From Bacteroidaceae bacterium (lineage in GTDB: Bacteria > Bacteroidota > Bacteroidia > Bacteroidales > Bacteroidaceae), in the NCBI GenBank assembly GCA_011959205.1, contig BLLV01000255.1, forward strand, positions 1 to 64,000: a DNA stretch of 64,000 nt. Direction: 5' to 3'. Positions within the stretch are counted from its first letter, which is position 1, and every line of letters begins with the position of its first letter. This document shows positions 51,341 to 60,951 of this stretch, piece by piece. The notes beneath the pieces are model-generated. The model worked only from the letters and a program-made list of their open reading frames with translations, was not told the origin of the DNA and did not search any database. The position numbers and the translations under genes are program-made.

Positions 51341-53563
51341 TTAACGATACCAAATATCTGCCGGTTCCGCCCCCATTTCAAATTCCACAGTAACACCGTC
51401 CATGATTTGTCTGTGTGTGATATAGCTCTTATCGTATGGCTGCCCGTTCACTTTTACCGACTGGATATAGATATTCTCGCGACTTACCCCTGAGGCCAAT
51501 ACCGTGAAAGTCTTTCCATTATCCAAGTGCATCTGCATTTCGGGGAACAACGGCGTACCAATCTCATATTCACCACTGACCGGATTGACAGGATAAAATC
51601 CCATAGCACTGAATACATACCAGGCGGACATCTGTCCACAATCTTCATTACCACACAATCCGGCGGGGGCATTAAAGTAGAGATCATGCATGACCTGTGC
51701 CGCATACTTCTGAGTCTTCCAAGGCTGGCGTGCCTTATTATATAAGTAAATGACATGATGACTAGGCTCATTGCCATGAGCATACTGCCCAATCATGCCT
51801 GTACTGAAAAGAGGCAAATCGTCCTTACCGGCCGGAATATACGTAAACATACTATCCAGTTTTTCCGCAAAACGGTCTTTGCCACCGGCCAGAGTGATCA
51901 ACCCCTTGATATCTTGCTGTACAGACCAGAAATACTGCCAGCCGTTACTTTCGCAAATATGGGCAGTGTAATCATCCGGATTGAAATCGGGTTGGAATAT
52001 TCCTTTATCATCTATCGGTTGCATGAAGCTTGATGCCGGATTGAACACATTGCGATAATTTTGAGAACGCTTGTAAAACTCGTCCGCTAATTGGGTCTTA
52101 CCCATTTTACGGGCCATTTCGGCAATGCAATAATCATCAAAAGCATATTCCAACGTTTTAGAAAGCGACCAATTTTCCGCATTATATTCATCCTTTATAT
52201 TATAAGGTATATATCCTAACTTTTTATACAGGCCAATACCGCGATAATTATCCAAATTAGCAGTAGTCACACAAGCTTCCAATGCCTTCTCGGCATCAAA
52301 ATCACCAATACCTTTCAAATAAGCATCGACAATAACAGGCACAGCATGATAGCCAATCATCATATCCGTCTCACTTCCCCAGAAATTCCATACCGGCAAA
52401 CGTCCGTTCTGTTCATAAAAAGCAATAAACGATTTCACCATATCATTGACACGCCGAGGCTCCGTATAAGTGAACAACGGATGTGCGGCACGATACGTAT
52501 CCCACAATGAGAAGGTTCCATAATTCACCCAGCCATCCGTCTGATGGATTTTCTTATCGGGACCATAATAAGACCCGTCCACATCACTGTAAATAGTTGG
52601 GGCAATCATGGTATGATACAATGCGGTATAGAAATTAACCTTATCATCCTTGTTGTCACCTGTTATCTCTATCTTTCCCAACTGGCGGTTCCAATTGTTC
52701 CTAATCTCAGCCAGGTACTTGTCAAAATCATTGTGCGGAGCCTCAGCTGCCATATTTTTAGCAGCACCTTCCATACTCACTCCCGAAAGAGCCGTACTCA
52801 GGACAATCTGTTCTCCTTCTTCCGTCTCAAAATTAAAGCGGGCGATATAAGCAGTGCCCACACGCTTACCTTTCAAAGTAACAGCAGTAGTATCCATCTC
52901 CACCGAAGCAAACGGCTTGGAGAAACGGGTGCGGAAATACACATGCTGGTCTCTTGCCCATCCTTCAGAAAAACGATATCCCTGGATAGTACAGGAGTCA
53001 ATCACTTCAATATAAGAATCATTGGTAAAGTCCCAGTTCATCGCTTTTTTCAGATTCAGAAAAACAGCAGACTCTCCTTTGGGAAACGTATAACGCTGGA
53101 TGCCGCAACGCTCTGTAGCAGTCAGTTCCACATGGATATCATAATCTTTCAGCAACACGCGATAGTAACCGGCCGAAGCTTCCTCATCCGCATGAGAGAA
53201 CTTGGAATAAATGCCCAACGGCGCTTCCGCTTCCTGATAAGGCAAAGTGACAGGCATGAAAGAAATATCATACAAGTCTCCGGCCCCCGTTCCCGACAAA
53301 TGGGTATGACTGAAGCCGGCAATCGTACTGTCCGGATAAAAATAACCGGAAATACGGTCCCATCCAGGCAAGCCATTGTCCGGACTCAATTGCACCATTC
53401 CGAAAGGCGCTTGCGCTCCCGGATAAGTGTTGCCGGTAAAATCGGTTCCGATAAACGGATTCACCCATTGGACATAATCAGCTGACGGCCGGGGATGTTT
53501 ATTGGATACGCAAGACCCAAACGCCACTAAAAAAATGAACAACGCAAGAACTAGTGTTTTCAT
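51341..53563 (-). CDS. GH92 alpha-mannosidase (first of three)
   Basis: 740 aa lipoprotein (V-A-F-G-S-C, Cys about 18). Motifs: N-P-F-I-G-T-D-F-T-G-N-T-Y-P-G-A near residue 36, C-E-S-N-G-W-Q-Y-F-W, Y-A-H-G-N-E-P-S-H-H and G-N-E-D-C-G-Q-M-S-A-W-Y. First gene of GH92-GH92-GH92-EEP, with gaps of 22, 30 and 21 nt, so the operon should give coordinated release of different alpha-mannose linkages. Confidence 0.93.
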   Translation of the reverse strand: MKTLVLALFIFLVAFGSCVSNKHPRPSADYVQWVNPFIGTDFTGNTYPGAQAPFGMVQLSPDNGLPGWDRISGYFYPDSTIAGFSHTHLSGTGAGDLYDISFMPVTLPYQEAEAPLGIYSKFSHADEEASAGYYRVLLKDYDIHVELTATERCGIQRYTFPKGESAVFLNLKKAMNWDFTNDSYIEVIDSCTIQGYRFSEGWARDQHVYFRTRFSKPFASVEMDTTAVTLKGKRVGTAYIARFNFETEEGEQIVLSTALSGVSMEGAAKNMAAEAPHNDFDKYLAEIRNNWNRQLGKIEITGDNKDDKVNFYTALYHTMIAPTIYSDVDGSYYGPDKKIHQTDGWVNYGTFSLWDTYRAAHPLFTYTEPRRVNDMVKSFIAFYEQNGRLPVWNFWGSETDMMIGYHAVPVIVDAYLKGIGDFDAEKALEACVTTANLDNYRGIGLYKKLGYIPYNIKDEYNAENWSLSKTLEYAFDDYCIAEMARKMGKTQLADEFYKRSQNYRNVFNPASSFMQPIDDKGIFQPDFNPDDYTAHICESNGWQYFWSVQQDIKGLITLAGGKDRFAEKLDSMFTYIPAGKDDLPLFSTGMIGQYAHGNEPSHHVIYLYNKARQPWKTQKYAAQVMHDLYFNAPAGLCGNEDCGQMSAWYVFSAMGFYPVNPVSGEYEIGTPLFPEMQMHLDNGKTFTVLASGVSRENIYIQSVKVNGQPYDKSYITHRQIMDGVTVEFEMGAEPADIWYR

Positions 53564-53593
53564 ACTTAAGAGGATTTCATTATTACTGAATTA

Positions 53594-53601
53594 CAAAAGT
53601 A
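53594..53601 (-). promoter_or_regulatory. Candidate -7 box of the GH92-EEP operon
   Basis: Minus strand TACTTTTG fits TAnnTTTG, 30 nt before the first GH92 start. Confidence 0.5.
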
Positions 53602-53689
53602 CACATTATAACCATACGAACAACCTTATCTCTCAATTTTTCATTCGAAATCATAGCCAATATCCACCCTACTTTTCCAATACTTTCCC

Positions 53690-53697
53690 TACCTTTG
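53690..53697 (+). promoter_or_regulatory. Candidate -7 box of the clpS-clpA-aat operon
   Basis: TACCTTTG fits TAnnTTTG and ends 14 nt before ATG 53712. If real, the first ATG has a leader of only about 8 nt, so the second in-frame ATG at 53727 is a serious alternative start. Confidence 0.45.
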
Positions 53698-53711
53698 TGC
53701 CATAAGTACGT

Positions 53712-54035
53712 ATGACAACTACCAATATGGAACAACAACAATCATCTTATAAAGAAAAAGAACGTATAGACCTTCGCGAGCCGCGACGCTTCAAAGTTAC
53801 AATCTTCAATGACGACTTTACTACAATGGAGTTTGTTGTAAAGGTATTAACGACTGTTTTTTTCAAATCAATGATGGAAGCAGAAGCTTTGATGATGCAG
53901 GTACACAAAAGCGAATCGGCCGTAGTAGGCATCTATCCGTATGATATCGCCCGGTCGAAAGTACAAAAAGCCACCCGTATGGCCCGTGAAGAGGGATTCC
54001 CTCTCCGACTCACGGTTACACCGGAAGAAGAATAA
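53712..54035 (+). CDS. clpS: ClpS adaptor for N-degron recognition
   Basis: 107 aa (102 from the alternative ATG 53727). The core has F-K-V-T-I-F-N-D-D-F-T-T-M-E-F-V (residues about 27-42), where N-D-D-x-T-x-x-x-F-V forms the N-end-binding pocket, and V-H-K-S-E-S-A-V-V-G-I-Y-P-Y-D-I-A. It delivers proteins with N-terminal Leu/Phe/Tyr/Trp to ClpAP. First gene of an operon with clpA 18 nt downstream. Confidence 0.93.
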   Translation: MTTTNMEQQQSSYKEKERIDLREPRRFKVTIFNDDFTTMEFVVKVLTTVFFKSMMEAEALMMQVHKSESAVVGIYPYDIARSKVQKATRMAREEGFPLRLTVTPEEE

Positions 54036-54053
54036 AAAATCAAAAGTTAAGAT

Positions 54054-56291
54054 ATGGATATACCAAATACCGATTCGGTGAACTACGCTTTCGCCTCCGC
54101 ACAGAGCCGGGCTATGCAATACCGGCATGAATTTATCACGCCCGAGCACTTATTGAGCGCATTGCTGGAACAAGTTCCTTTTCAAAAAGCACTGGAAGAG
54201 TGTTTTTGTACCCCGGAAGAACTGTCCCGGTCTGTTTCCGAGTATCTGTCGAAAGAAGTGGAACGAGTTCCTCAAGATATGGAATATGAATTGGAAATTT
54301 CAGGCCAACTCTCCGATCTGCTGCAATATGCCTATATGACAATCAGCCATTCAAGCGCAGAAGAGATGGATGTTCCTCATCTGATACAAGGAATGCTCCA
54401 ACTGGAAGACTCATGGGCCGGCTATCTGCTAAAAGAAACAGTGGGCGAAGACATGCCGGAGTTTCTCAGCTCCCTCATTTCAAATTACGAGTGCATGAAT
54501 CAGCCTCAAGAGGGAACTTCCTCTGAGCAAGAGAAAAACGAACCTTGGCGCAACTATGTCACCTGCCTCAACGAAGGCCTGCAAGACCGGAATCCGCTTA
54601 TAGGCCGGGATGCGGAATTGGAACGCACCATTCAGGTTCTCTGCCGCAAAGAAAAGAACAACCCCCTGCACGTAGGCGAACCGGGAGTGGGAAAAACCGC
54701 ACTGGCCTACGGACTGGCCGCACGCATAGAAGCGGGCAATGTTCCCGAACGTCTCACAGGCTATCGTATCTACGAACTGGACCTAGGCAACTTATTGGCC
54801 GGCACACAATACCGGGGTGAGTTCGAGAAAAGGCTGAAAGCCATTATGGAAGGAATACGGAAAGAAGGACACGCCATCGTATATATAGATGAAATACATA
54901 ACCTGATAGGTGCCGGACGGACGGGAGACGGCTCGATGGATGCCTCCAATATGCTCAAGCCTTATTTGGAAGGAGGAGAGATCCGATTTATCGGTTCCAC
55001 TACTTACGAAGAATTCAACCGCTATTTTTCGCGTAGCAAAGGGCTGGTGCGGCGTTTCCAGCAGATTGACATACAGGAACCCGGCATCGAGGAAACCATC
55101 CACATAGTGGAAGGATTGAAAGAAAAATACGAAACGTTCCATGGAGTGGTTTATGAAGAAGGAGCGATAAGATATGCCGTCACAGCCGCCGCACGGTATA
55201 TCAACGACCGTTTTCTGCCCGACAAGGCCATCGACCTGGTGGACGAAGCCGGGGCTTATCGTGAAATCCACCCCACAGATACAGAAAAACAGACGGTGGA
55301 CAAAGCATTGATAACCGATATACTGGCACGTATCTGTAAAGTGGACGTGCTTGCCATGAAGGAAGAAAACAATGCCGCATTAGAAACCTTGCATGAACGC
55401 ATCAGCGCAAAGATATACGGTCAGGAAGAAGCCGTCGGCCAAGTGGTGGAAGCCGTACAAATGGCCAAAGCCGGGCTACTGGACGAAAACAAGCCACTGG
55501 CCAGCCTTCTCTTCGTTGGCCCCACCGGCGTGGGGAAGACGGAAGTAGCCAAAGTTCTGGCATCCGAACTAGGTATCGCCCTACAGCGCTTCGACATGAG
55601 CGAATATACGGAAAAGCATACAGTGGCCAAACTCATCGGCTCACCTGCCGGATATATAGGTTATGAAGACGGCGGACTGCTGACAGATGCTATCCGCAAA
55701 ACTCCCAACTGTGTGCTACTGCTCGACGAAATAGAGAAAGCACACCCCGATGTGTTCAATATCCTGCTGCAAGTCATGGACTATGCCGTACTGACGGATA
55801 ACAAAGGACGGAAAGCAGACTGCCGCCATGTTATACTTATCATGACCTCCAATGCCGGAGCACAATTCTCACACCAAGCCTCCATAGGTTTCGGCGGACA
55901 AGTTACTGCCGGAGAGGCCATGTTGAAACAGGTTAAGAAAACCTTCAAACCTGAATTCATCAACCGGTTGTCTGCAACAGTCGTTTTCCATGATATGGAT
56001 TACGGAATGGCTTCCCTTATCCTGAACAAGAAACTCGGCGAACTGAAAAACAAGCTGTCCGCACGTCATGTAGAAATGGAACTCAGCCCGGAAGCCTATA
56101 AGCATCTGCTGAAGCTGGGGTTCACCAAAGAATACGGTGCCAGAGAAATGGACAGGGCAATAGCCTCGCAGCTGAAGCCTCTACTTATGCGTGAAATCCT
56201 ATTCGGCGCATTAAAAACAGGAGGAAAAACAGTAGTGACAGCAGAGAACGGGCAACTGAGGCTGCAAATGCTCAAAAGAGAACAACTCTGA
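54054..56291 (+). CDS. clpA: ClpA AAA+ unfoldase
   Basis: 745 aa. Clp N domain (about 1-140), first AAA+ module with Walker A G-E-P-G-V-G-K-T near residue 205 and Walker B I-V-Y-I-D-E-I-H-N. The second module has G-P-T-G-V-G-K-T near residue 490 and L-L-L-D-E-I-E-K-A-H-P. The M domain of ClpB is absent, so this is ClpA rather than ClpB. It feeds substrates to ClpP, working with the ClpS coded just upstream. Confidence 0.94.
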   Translation: MDIPNTDSVNYAFASAQSRAMQYRHEFITPEHLLSALLEQVPFQKALEECFCTPEELSRSVSEYLSKEVERVPQDMEYELEISGQLSDLLQYAYMTISHSSAEEMDVPHLIQGMLQLEDSWAGYLLKETVGEDMPEFLSSLISNYECMNQPQEGTSSEQEKNEPWRNYVTCLNEGLQDRNPLIGRDAELERTIQVLCRKEKNNPLHVGEPGVGKTALAYGLAARIEAGNVPERLTGYRIYELDLGNLLAGTQYRGEFEKRLKAIMEGIRKEGHAIVYIDEIHNLIGAGRTGDGSMDASNMLKPYLEGGEIRFIGSTTYEEFNRYFSRSKGLVRRFQQIDIQEPGIEETIHIVEGLKEKYETFHGVVYEEGAIRYAVTAAARYINDRFLPDKAIDLVDEAGAYREIHPTDTEKQTVDKALITDILARICKVDVLAMKEENNAALETLHERISAKIYGQEEAVGQVVEAVQMAKAGLLDENKPLASLLFVGPTGVGKTEVAKVLASELGIALQRFDMSEYTEKHTVAKLIGSPAGYIGYEDGGLLTDAIRKTPNCVLLLDEIEKAHPDVFNILLQVMDYAVLTDNKGRKADCRHVILIMTSNAGAQFSHQASIGFGGQVTAGEAMLKQVKKTFKPEFINRLSATVVFHDMDYGMASLILNKKLGELKNKLSARHVEMELSPEAYKHLLKLGFTKEYGAREMDRAIASQLKPLLMREILFGALKTGGKTVVTAENGQLRLQMLKREQL

Positions 56292-56317
56292 ATGAAACCG
56301 GCAAACCAAAAAGCACT

Positions 56318-56971
56318 ATGGTCTTTCAACTAACTCAAGAACTTGTTTTCCCCGACCCTCACTATGGTGATCCGGACGGGCTATTGGCAGTGGGCGGCGA
56401 CCTCTCCGTTGACCGCCTCATCCTTGCCTACTCCAATGGCATATTCCCCTGGTATGCTTTCCGTGAGAAACAGATACAATGGTGGTGCCCCCTGAAACGA
56501 TTTGTGATCTTCCCCAACGAGATTCATATTTCCCACTCCATGCGTACCCTCATGAACAAAGGACGATATGAAGTCAGTTTTAACCGGGCATTCCATGAAG
56601 TGATTCAAACCTGTGGCAACCTGCGGATGGAAGAAGCGGGAGCATGGTTGGGCAAGGATATCATGAAAGCCTACATCCGCCTGCATGAGCAAGGTTTTGC
56701 AGCCAGCGTGGAAGTATGGGAAGAGTCCTGCCTGGTGGGCGGACTTTATGGAGTCACTTTGGGAAAGTGTTTCTTTGGCGAAAGCATGTTTTCTCTAGTC
56801 CCCAATGCATCGAAACTGGCACTTATCTATCTGGCACAAACATTTCAGGAATTGGGAGGAACCTTGATTGATTGTCAATTTGAGACACCACACTTAAAGT
56901 CAATGGGTGGAAAGTACATAGACTATGAGGAATATATGAAGTACGTACAAGAACCTTTTGAAGTTCTGTAA
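56318..56971 (+). CDS. aat: Leucyl/phenylalanyl-tRNA-protein transferase
   Basis: 217 aa. Family features: F-P-D-P-H-Y-G-D-P-D-G-L-L-A-V-G-G-D-L, Y-S-N-G-I-F-P-W-Y, Q-W-W-C-P and G-G-L-Y-G-V-T-L-G-K-C-F-F-G-E-S-M-F-S. It adds Leu or Phe to N-terminal Lys/Arg, creating primary N-degrons for ClpS-ClpA. 26 nt after clpA, so tagging enzyme, adaptor and unfoldase form one unit. Confidence 0.95.
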   Translation: MVFQLTQELVFPDPHYGDPDGLLAVGGDLSVDRLILAYSNGIFPWYAFREKQIQWWCPLKRFVIFPNEIHISHSMRTLMNKGRYEVSFNRAFHEVIQTCGNLRMEEAGAWLGKDIMKAYIRLHEQGFAASVEVWEESCLVGGLYGVTLGKCFFGESMFSLVPNASKLALIYLAQTFQELGGTLIDCQFETPHLKSMGGKYIDYEEYMKYVQEPFEVL

Positions 56972-57069
56972 ATGTCCTTTCTGGTTTTTCGGAACCCCAG
57001 TTAGTGGCAAACTGCATTAATTCATCATACTAAAGCATTTTGTCCCTATGCTTAAGGCATTTCATGCGG

Positions 57070-57157
57070 CTTACTACTACGTCTTACGCTGGTGCGATGT
57101 ATATCGCACCAGCGTAAGACGTACATCGTATGGGAGTAAGACATACGTCGCATAATG
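57070..57157. repeat. Array E: four 22-bp units with a 21-bp perfect palindrome
   Basis: Units start at 57070, 57092, 57114 and 57136. Units 3 and 4 both begin GTAAGAC and then diverge (GTACATCG against ATACGTCG). Units 1-3 contain perfect 21-bp inverted arms, 57078-57098 and 57103-57123 (tacgtcttacgctggtgcgat and its complement) around a 4-nt loop. Half-sites TACGTCTTAC and TGCGATGTAT recur with T/C and A/G exchanges in both orientations. It lies between the convergent aat and GH27 genes and may also terminate transcription. Confidence 0.8.
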
Positions 57158-57250
57158 GAAAGATATAGTAACAAGCCTGGAAAAAGGGCTTAACAATCAG
57201 AGAAAAAAAGCTTAACATGACGTATGTACCTTCTTATCAACAATAAACAA

Positions 57251-58858
57251 TTATTGTTTTACCTTTTTCAAGGTAAAACAGTCGATATCCGGAGCCCAGC
57301 AAAATGAACTTCCCATACGCACTTTGTTATTTCCTGCTTTCAAATGCACCGGAACAGTAACCGAAGCGATCTTTTGAGTCGCATCCGCCGACAACGAATC
57401 AAGAAGAATCGCTTTTTCATGATTCACACAGACTTCCAGCTTACGGTCTGCCTTTGGCACATAGCGGATTGTCATCTCATACTCACCACCCTGCTCGCTA
57501 TACACCTCTCTCCACTCTGCAAAATTCTCTTTCCGGCCTCCCAGATAACTTACCTTCATACCTCCGGACGCTTCTTGCAAAGGAGCATATACAATGCTTT
57601 TCGGTGTCTTTCCCAAATCATTGAAACAAGGCAGATAAGCCCATTCCGCCTCGTAAACAGTCGGTTCCAATCTTTTCTCGGACTCCATACGTAAAATCAA
57701 CACACTATGGGGAGGCAGTTCCCGATGCAGGACACCCTCTTTTATCTCCGGCAGATTCTGCTGTCTCACCAAGTCCCGTGCCTTGACTTTTCCTCCTAAT
57801 TCCAACAGATTCATCGGAACCGTAAAGTTGCAAATCGTATCCGAAGGATTGTATAAAGCAACCGCACGTACATTACCGCGTTTCCGCTCTATATCTTTCA
57901 CCAACACATACCCTTCATTTTCATGTTGAACCACGTATGCCTGCAATCCCAAAGGATCTTGGTTCAAAGCTATCAGTTCTTTATTTTTCAACAGCTTTAA
58001 TGATGCCTCCGGAATGGTGGTCAGATCACACCCTATCAGCAAAGGCGAACTCATGATGCACCACATGCCGAAGTGTACCTCTTCCTCTTCAGGCTTCAAC
58101 CCCCGGCCTATTTCCAGCATATCCATATCATTATAATGCCCCTCTCCGGCATAGGCAGACAGATAAAGATTTTTATCGATGATATATTTTACTGATCCCC
58201 ACTCCGGGCGGATATCCGCACTGATCCGCCATGAACGGGCAAGGTTTCCGGCCCAAGTACCCGGAAAAGCCCAACGGCAGATATTGATGGAAACATGTCC
58301 GCAACCCAGATTATCTATAGCCTGACGAATCTCTGTATATCGTTTTTCCTCTTCCAAATTCAATTCCTGACCGGCTCCGCAATAATCAATCTTGATAAAA
58401 TCAAATCCCCATTCTTTAAAATACAGCGTGGCATCCTGATATTCATGTCCGTACAGGCCGGAACCTACGCCATTCATATCTTTATCCCAGATAGAACCGC
58501 AAGTATTGCTTCCCGCATCCGAATAAATGCCGGCTTTCAATCCTAAAGAATGAATATGGTCAGCCACTCCTTTCAATCCGTTCGGAAAACGCTCGGGATG
58601 TGTTTGCATCACTCCTTTTTCATCCCGCCATCCAAAAAAGCCATCATCTACATTCACATAAGAGTATCCTGCTTCTTTCAACCCTTTTTGCACCATGGCA
58701 TCCGCTTGTCTTATTATTAAGGTATCATTGATATGAACCCGATAGGTATTCCACGAACTCCAACCCATAATGGGAGATTCAAAAACAGTTGTATGCTGGG
58801 CGAGTGCGCCGGAACATAGGCCAAAGGCCAAAGTCAAAAACAAATTTCTCATATTCAT
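57251..58858 (-). CDS. GH27 alpha-galactosidase with C-terminal carbohydrate-binding-like domain
   Basis: About 535 aa from ATG 58858; ATG 58852 is an alternative and a TTG lies just before. Signal peptide to G-A-L-A-Q. GH27 barrel: M-G-W-S-S-W-N-T-Y near residue 33, V-N-V-D-D-G-F-F-G-W, nucleophile Asp in F-I-K-I-D-Y-C-G-A and acid/base Asp in W-R-I-S-A-D-I-R-P. A C-terminal beta-sandwich (from about residue 400; Y-E-A-E-W-A-Y and Y-E-M-T-I-R-Y-V) resembles CBM35/CBM6-type modules. It removes terminal alpha-galactose. Monocistronic. Confidence 0.9.
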   Translation of the reverse strand: MNMRNLFLTLAFGLCSGALAQHTTVFESPIMGWSSWNTYRVHINDTLIIRQADAMVQKGLKEAGYSYVNVDDGFFGWRDEKGVMQTHPERFPNGLKGVADHIHSLGLKAGIYSDAGSNTCGSIWDKDMNGVGSGLYGHEYQDATLYFKEWGFDFIKIDYCGAGQELNLEEEKRYTEIRQAIDNLGCGHVSINICRWAFPGTWAGNLARSWRISADIRPEWGSVKYIIDKNLYLSAYAGEGHYNDMDMLEIGRGLKPEEEEVHFGMWCIMSSPLLIGCDLTTIPEASLKLLKNKELIALNQDPLGLQAYVVQHENEGYVLVKDIERKRGNVRAVALYNPSDTICNFTVPMNLLELGGKVKARDLVRQQNLPEIKEGVLHRELPPHSVLILRMESEKRLEPTVYEAEWAYLPCFNDLGKTPKSIVYAPLQEASGGMKVSYLGGRKENFAEWREVYSEQGGEYEMTIRYVPKADRKLEVCVNHEKAILLDSLSADATQKIASVTVPVHLKAGNNKVRMGSSFCWAPDIDCFTLKKVKQ

Positions 58859-58953
58859 CAATTCTTATTTTTTACTTAAAGAGATCATCAAGAAAGTATC
58901 TTATGATCCTAATGGTTAACAGGAAAATAAAATCAGCTTTATCATGTCAAAAA

Positions 58954-58961
58954 CAAAAGTA
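58954..58961 (-). promoter_or_regulatory. Candidate -7 box for GH27
   Basis: Minus strand TACTTTTG fits TAnnTTTG; it implies a leader of about 90 nt. Confidence 0.35.
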
Positions 58962-59146
58962 ACGAAAAAGTCTTTAGCTCCTTCTATACTATCCCGGAAT
59001 TTTTTCGTCACACCCCAATCAGCCATAAACCGGAAAACATAACTACTCCTATGGAACGGCAGGTAAAGACTTGCCATCACCTTCAAGTGTGCTTGTATCT
59101 AACATTTAATATGGGCATAACCATAGATTATATCAAAATAAAGTAT

Positions 59147-59154
59147 TAACTTTG
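59147..59154 (+). promoter_or_regulatory. Candidate -7 box for the DASS transporter
   Basis: TAACTTTG fits TAnnTTTG, 24 nt before the start codon. Confidence 0.45.
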
Positions 59155-59178
59155 CGCCGTTTTTATTAATTTAATACT

Positions 59179-60693
59179 ATGTACAAGATTTTTCGTGGCT
59201 TCCATCTGGTTGAAGCCTATCAAGATTTAAAGAAAACCAGACGACTGGCTGAGAACAAGATAGTAAGTAGAGGTGTGAAATTGGCTGTTGCCATTACTCT
59301 TTCCCTCATATTGTGGTGCCTACCTATCGAATCTTTCGGTATAGAAGGATTGACAGTCATAGAGCAAAGACTTATTTCCATTTTTATTTTTGCCACTCTG
59401 ATGTGGGTGTTCGAGGCTGTTCCCGCATGGACTACTTCTGTATTAATTGTCGTTATATTGTTGTTAACAGTATCCGACAGCAGTCTATGGCTTTTTACTC
59501 AAGGTATTCCGGCCGAAGAATTGGGGAATTTAGTAAAATATAAATCCATCATGCACTGTTTTGCCGACCCTATCATCATGCTGTTTATCGGCGGATTCAT
59601 TTTAGCCATTGCCGCTACTAAAAGCGGTTTGGACGTGTTGTTGGCACGTGTCATGTTAAAGCCCTTCGGCACTCAGTCCCGTTATGTCCTGTTGGGCTTT
59701 ATTATGGTAACGGCCTTCTTCTCCATGTTCCTCAGTAATACAGCTACCGCTGCCATGATGCTCACCTTCCTCACTCCTGTTTTGAAATCTCTTCCGGCAG
59801 ACGGAAAAGGCAAGATCGGTTTGGCCATGTCCATTCCCGTAGCGGCCAATATTGGTGGTATGGGAACTCCTATCGGAACTCCTCCCAATGCTATCGCCTT
59901 GAAATATCTGAATGATCCTGAGGGATTGAACCTAAATATTGGTTTTGGCGAATGGATGGGATTTATGATGCCTTATACGATTGTTATATTATTTATAGCA
60001 TGGTTCATTATGCTGCGCCTGTTTCCTTTCAAGCAAAAAACGATTGAGTTGCAAATAGACGGAGAGGCCAAAAAGGACTGGCGCTCTATTCTGGTATATG
60101 TCACTTTTGCTATAACTGTATTGCTATGGATGTCTGACAAGTTCACCGGTGTAAACTCCAATGTAGTGGCAATGATTCCTGTCGCCGTGTTTTGTGTCAC
60201 AGGAGTTATAACGAAACGTGACCTGGAAGAAATCAGTTGGAGTGTGCTCTGGATGGTGGCCGGAGGTTTTGCGTTAGGTGTTGCATTACAGGAAACCGGA
60301 CTTGCACAGCACATGATTAAATCCATTCCATTCAACACTTGGCCCCCTGTACTGATGATTGTCGGCTCGGGACTGATCTGTTATGCCATGGCTAATTTCA
60401 TCTCGCACACGGCTACTGCCGCTTTATTGGTTCCCATTCTTGCCATAGCCGGAATCAGTATGCGTGATAACCTGGCCACCTTGGGCGGTGTAGAGACTTT
60501 GCTGATAGGAGTGGCTGTCGGCTCCTCTCTGGCCATGGTCCTTCCTATTTCGACACCTCCCAACGCCCTAGCCCATGCTACAGGTATGATCCAACAAAAA
60601 GATATGGAGAAAGTCGGACTGATAATGGGGGCTATCGGACTTGTTTTAGGATATACAATGTTGATTATCCTTGGCTCCAACGGGCTTTTGTAA
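59179..60693 (+). CDS. DASS (SLC13) family sodium/anion symporter
   Basis: 504 aa with about 11-12 membrane segments. The two SNT-type substrate motifs are visible: L-S-N-T-A-T-A-A-M-M near residue 190 and I-S-H-T-A-T-A-A-L-L near residue 412. Each is followed by the helical-hairpin motif G-T-P-I-G-T-P-P-N-A-I-A and L-P-I-S-T-P-P-N-A-L-A-H. The family imports di- and tricarboxylates, sulfate or phosphate with Na+; the second motif has His for Asn. The anion is not determined. Monocistronic, with a terminator. Confidence 0.88.
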   Translation: MYKIFRGFHLVEAYQDLKKTRRLAENKIVSRGVKLAVAITLSLILWCLPIESFGIEGLTVIEQRLISIFIFATLMWVFEAVPAWTTSVLIVVILLLTVSDSSLWLFTQGIPAEELGNLVKYKSIMHCFADPIIMLFIGGFILAIAATKSGLDVLLARVMLKPFGTQSRYVLLGFIMVTAFFSMFLSNTATAAMMLTFLTPVLKSLPADGKGKIGLAMSIPVAANIGGMGTPIGTPPNAIALKYLNDPEGLNLNIGFGEWMGFMMPYTIVILFIAWFIMLRLFPFKQKTIELQIDGEAKKDWRSILVYVTFAITVLLWMSDKFTGVNSNVVAMIPVAVFCVTGVITKRDLEEISWSVLWMVAGGFALGVALQETGLAQHMIKSIPFNTWPPVLMIVGSGLICYAMANFISHTATAALLVPILAIAGISMRDNLATLGGVETLLIGVAVGSSLAMVLPISTPPNALAHATGMIQQKDMEKVGLIMGAIGLVLGYTMLIILGSNGLL

Positions 60694-60713
60694 TTTTGAT
60701 TACAATAATTCTG

Positions 60714-60747
60714 AAAAGCGGTTGCCATTCAAGTGGCAACCGCTTTT
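60714..60747. terminator. Terminator after the DASS gene
   Basis: Perfect 14-bp arms aaaagcggttgcca (60714-60727) and its complement (60734-60747), 6-nt loop, T-run inside the right arm. Confidence 0.88.
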
Positions 60748-60905
60748 CTAATCCATAATGTTCGTTATATATTTCGCACCACGATATGGCCGCAATGATT
60801 TTATTCAAGGACATTCCAGCTATAGATTTACCGAAAAAGAAAGGATTTGGTCATTAAATCTCAATTATTAAAGTAAAGGATTACCATTCAAAAGGCTTTT
60901 TTCCC

Positions 60906-60913
60906 TATATTTG
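60906..60913 (+). promoter_or_regulatory. Candidate -7 box for alkaline phosphatase
   Basis: TATATTTG is a full TAnnTTTG match, 38 nt before the start codon. No obvious Pho box was recognised. Confidence 0.45.
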
Positions 60914-60951
60914 CCAGTCTGAAAAAGAAAAATGTCATTAACTCAATTATT

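Larger units (their letters stand above)
58862..59178. other. Divergent GH27-DASS intergenic region
   Basis: 317 bp with two opposing candidate -7 boxes (58954-58961 and 59147-59154). No gene, repeat array or strong hairpin was seen. Confidence 0.5.

Noticed and set aside
54054..56291. ClpB rather than ClpA
   Set aside because: The coiled-coil M domain is missing and clpS is next to it.
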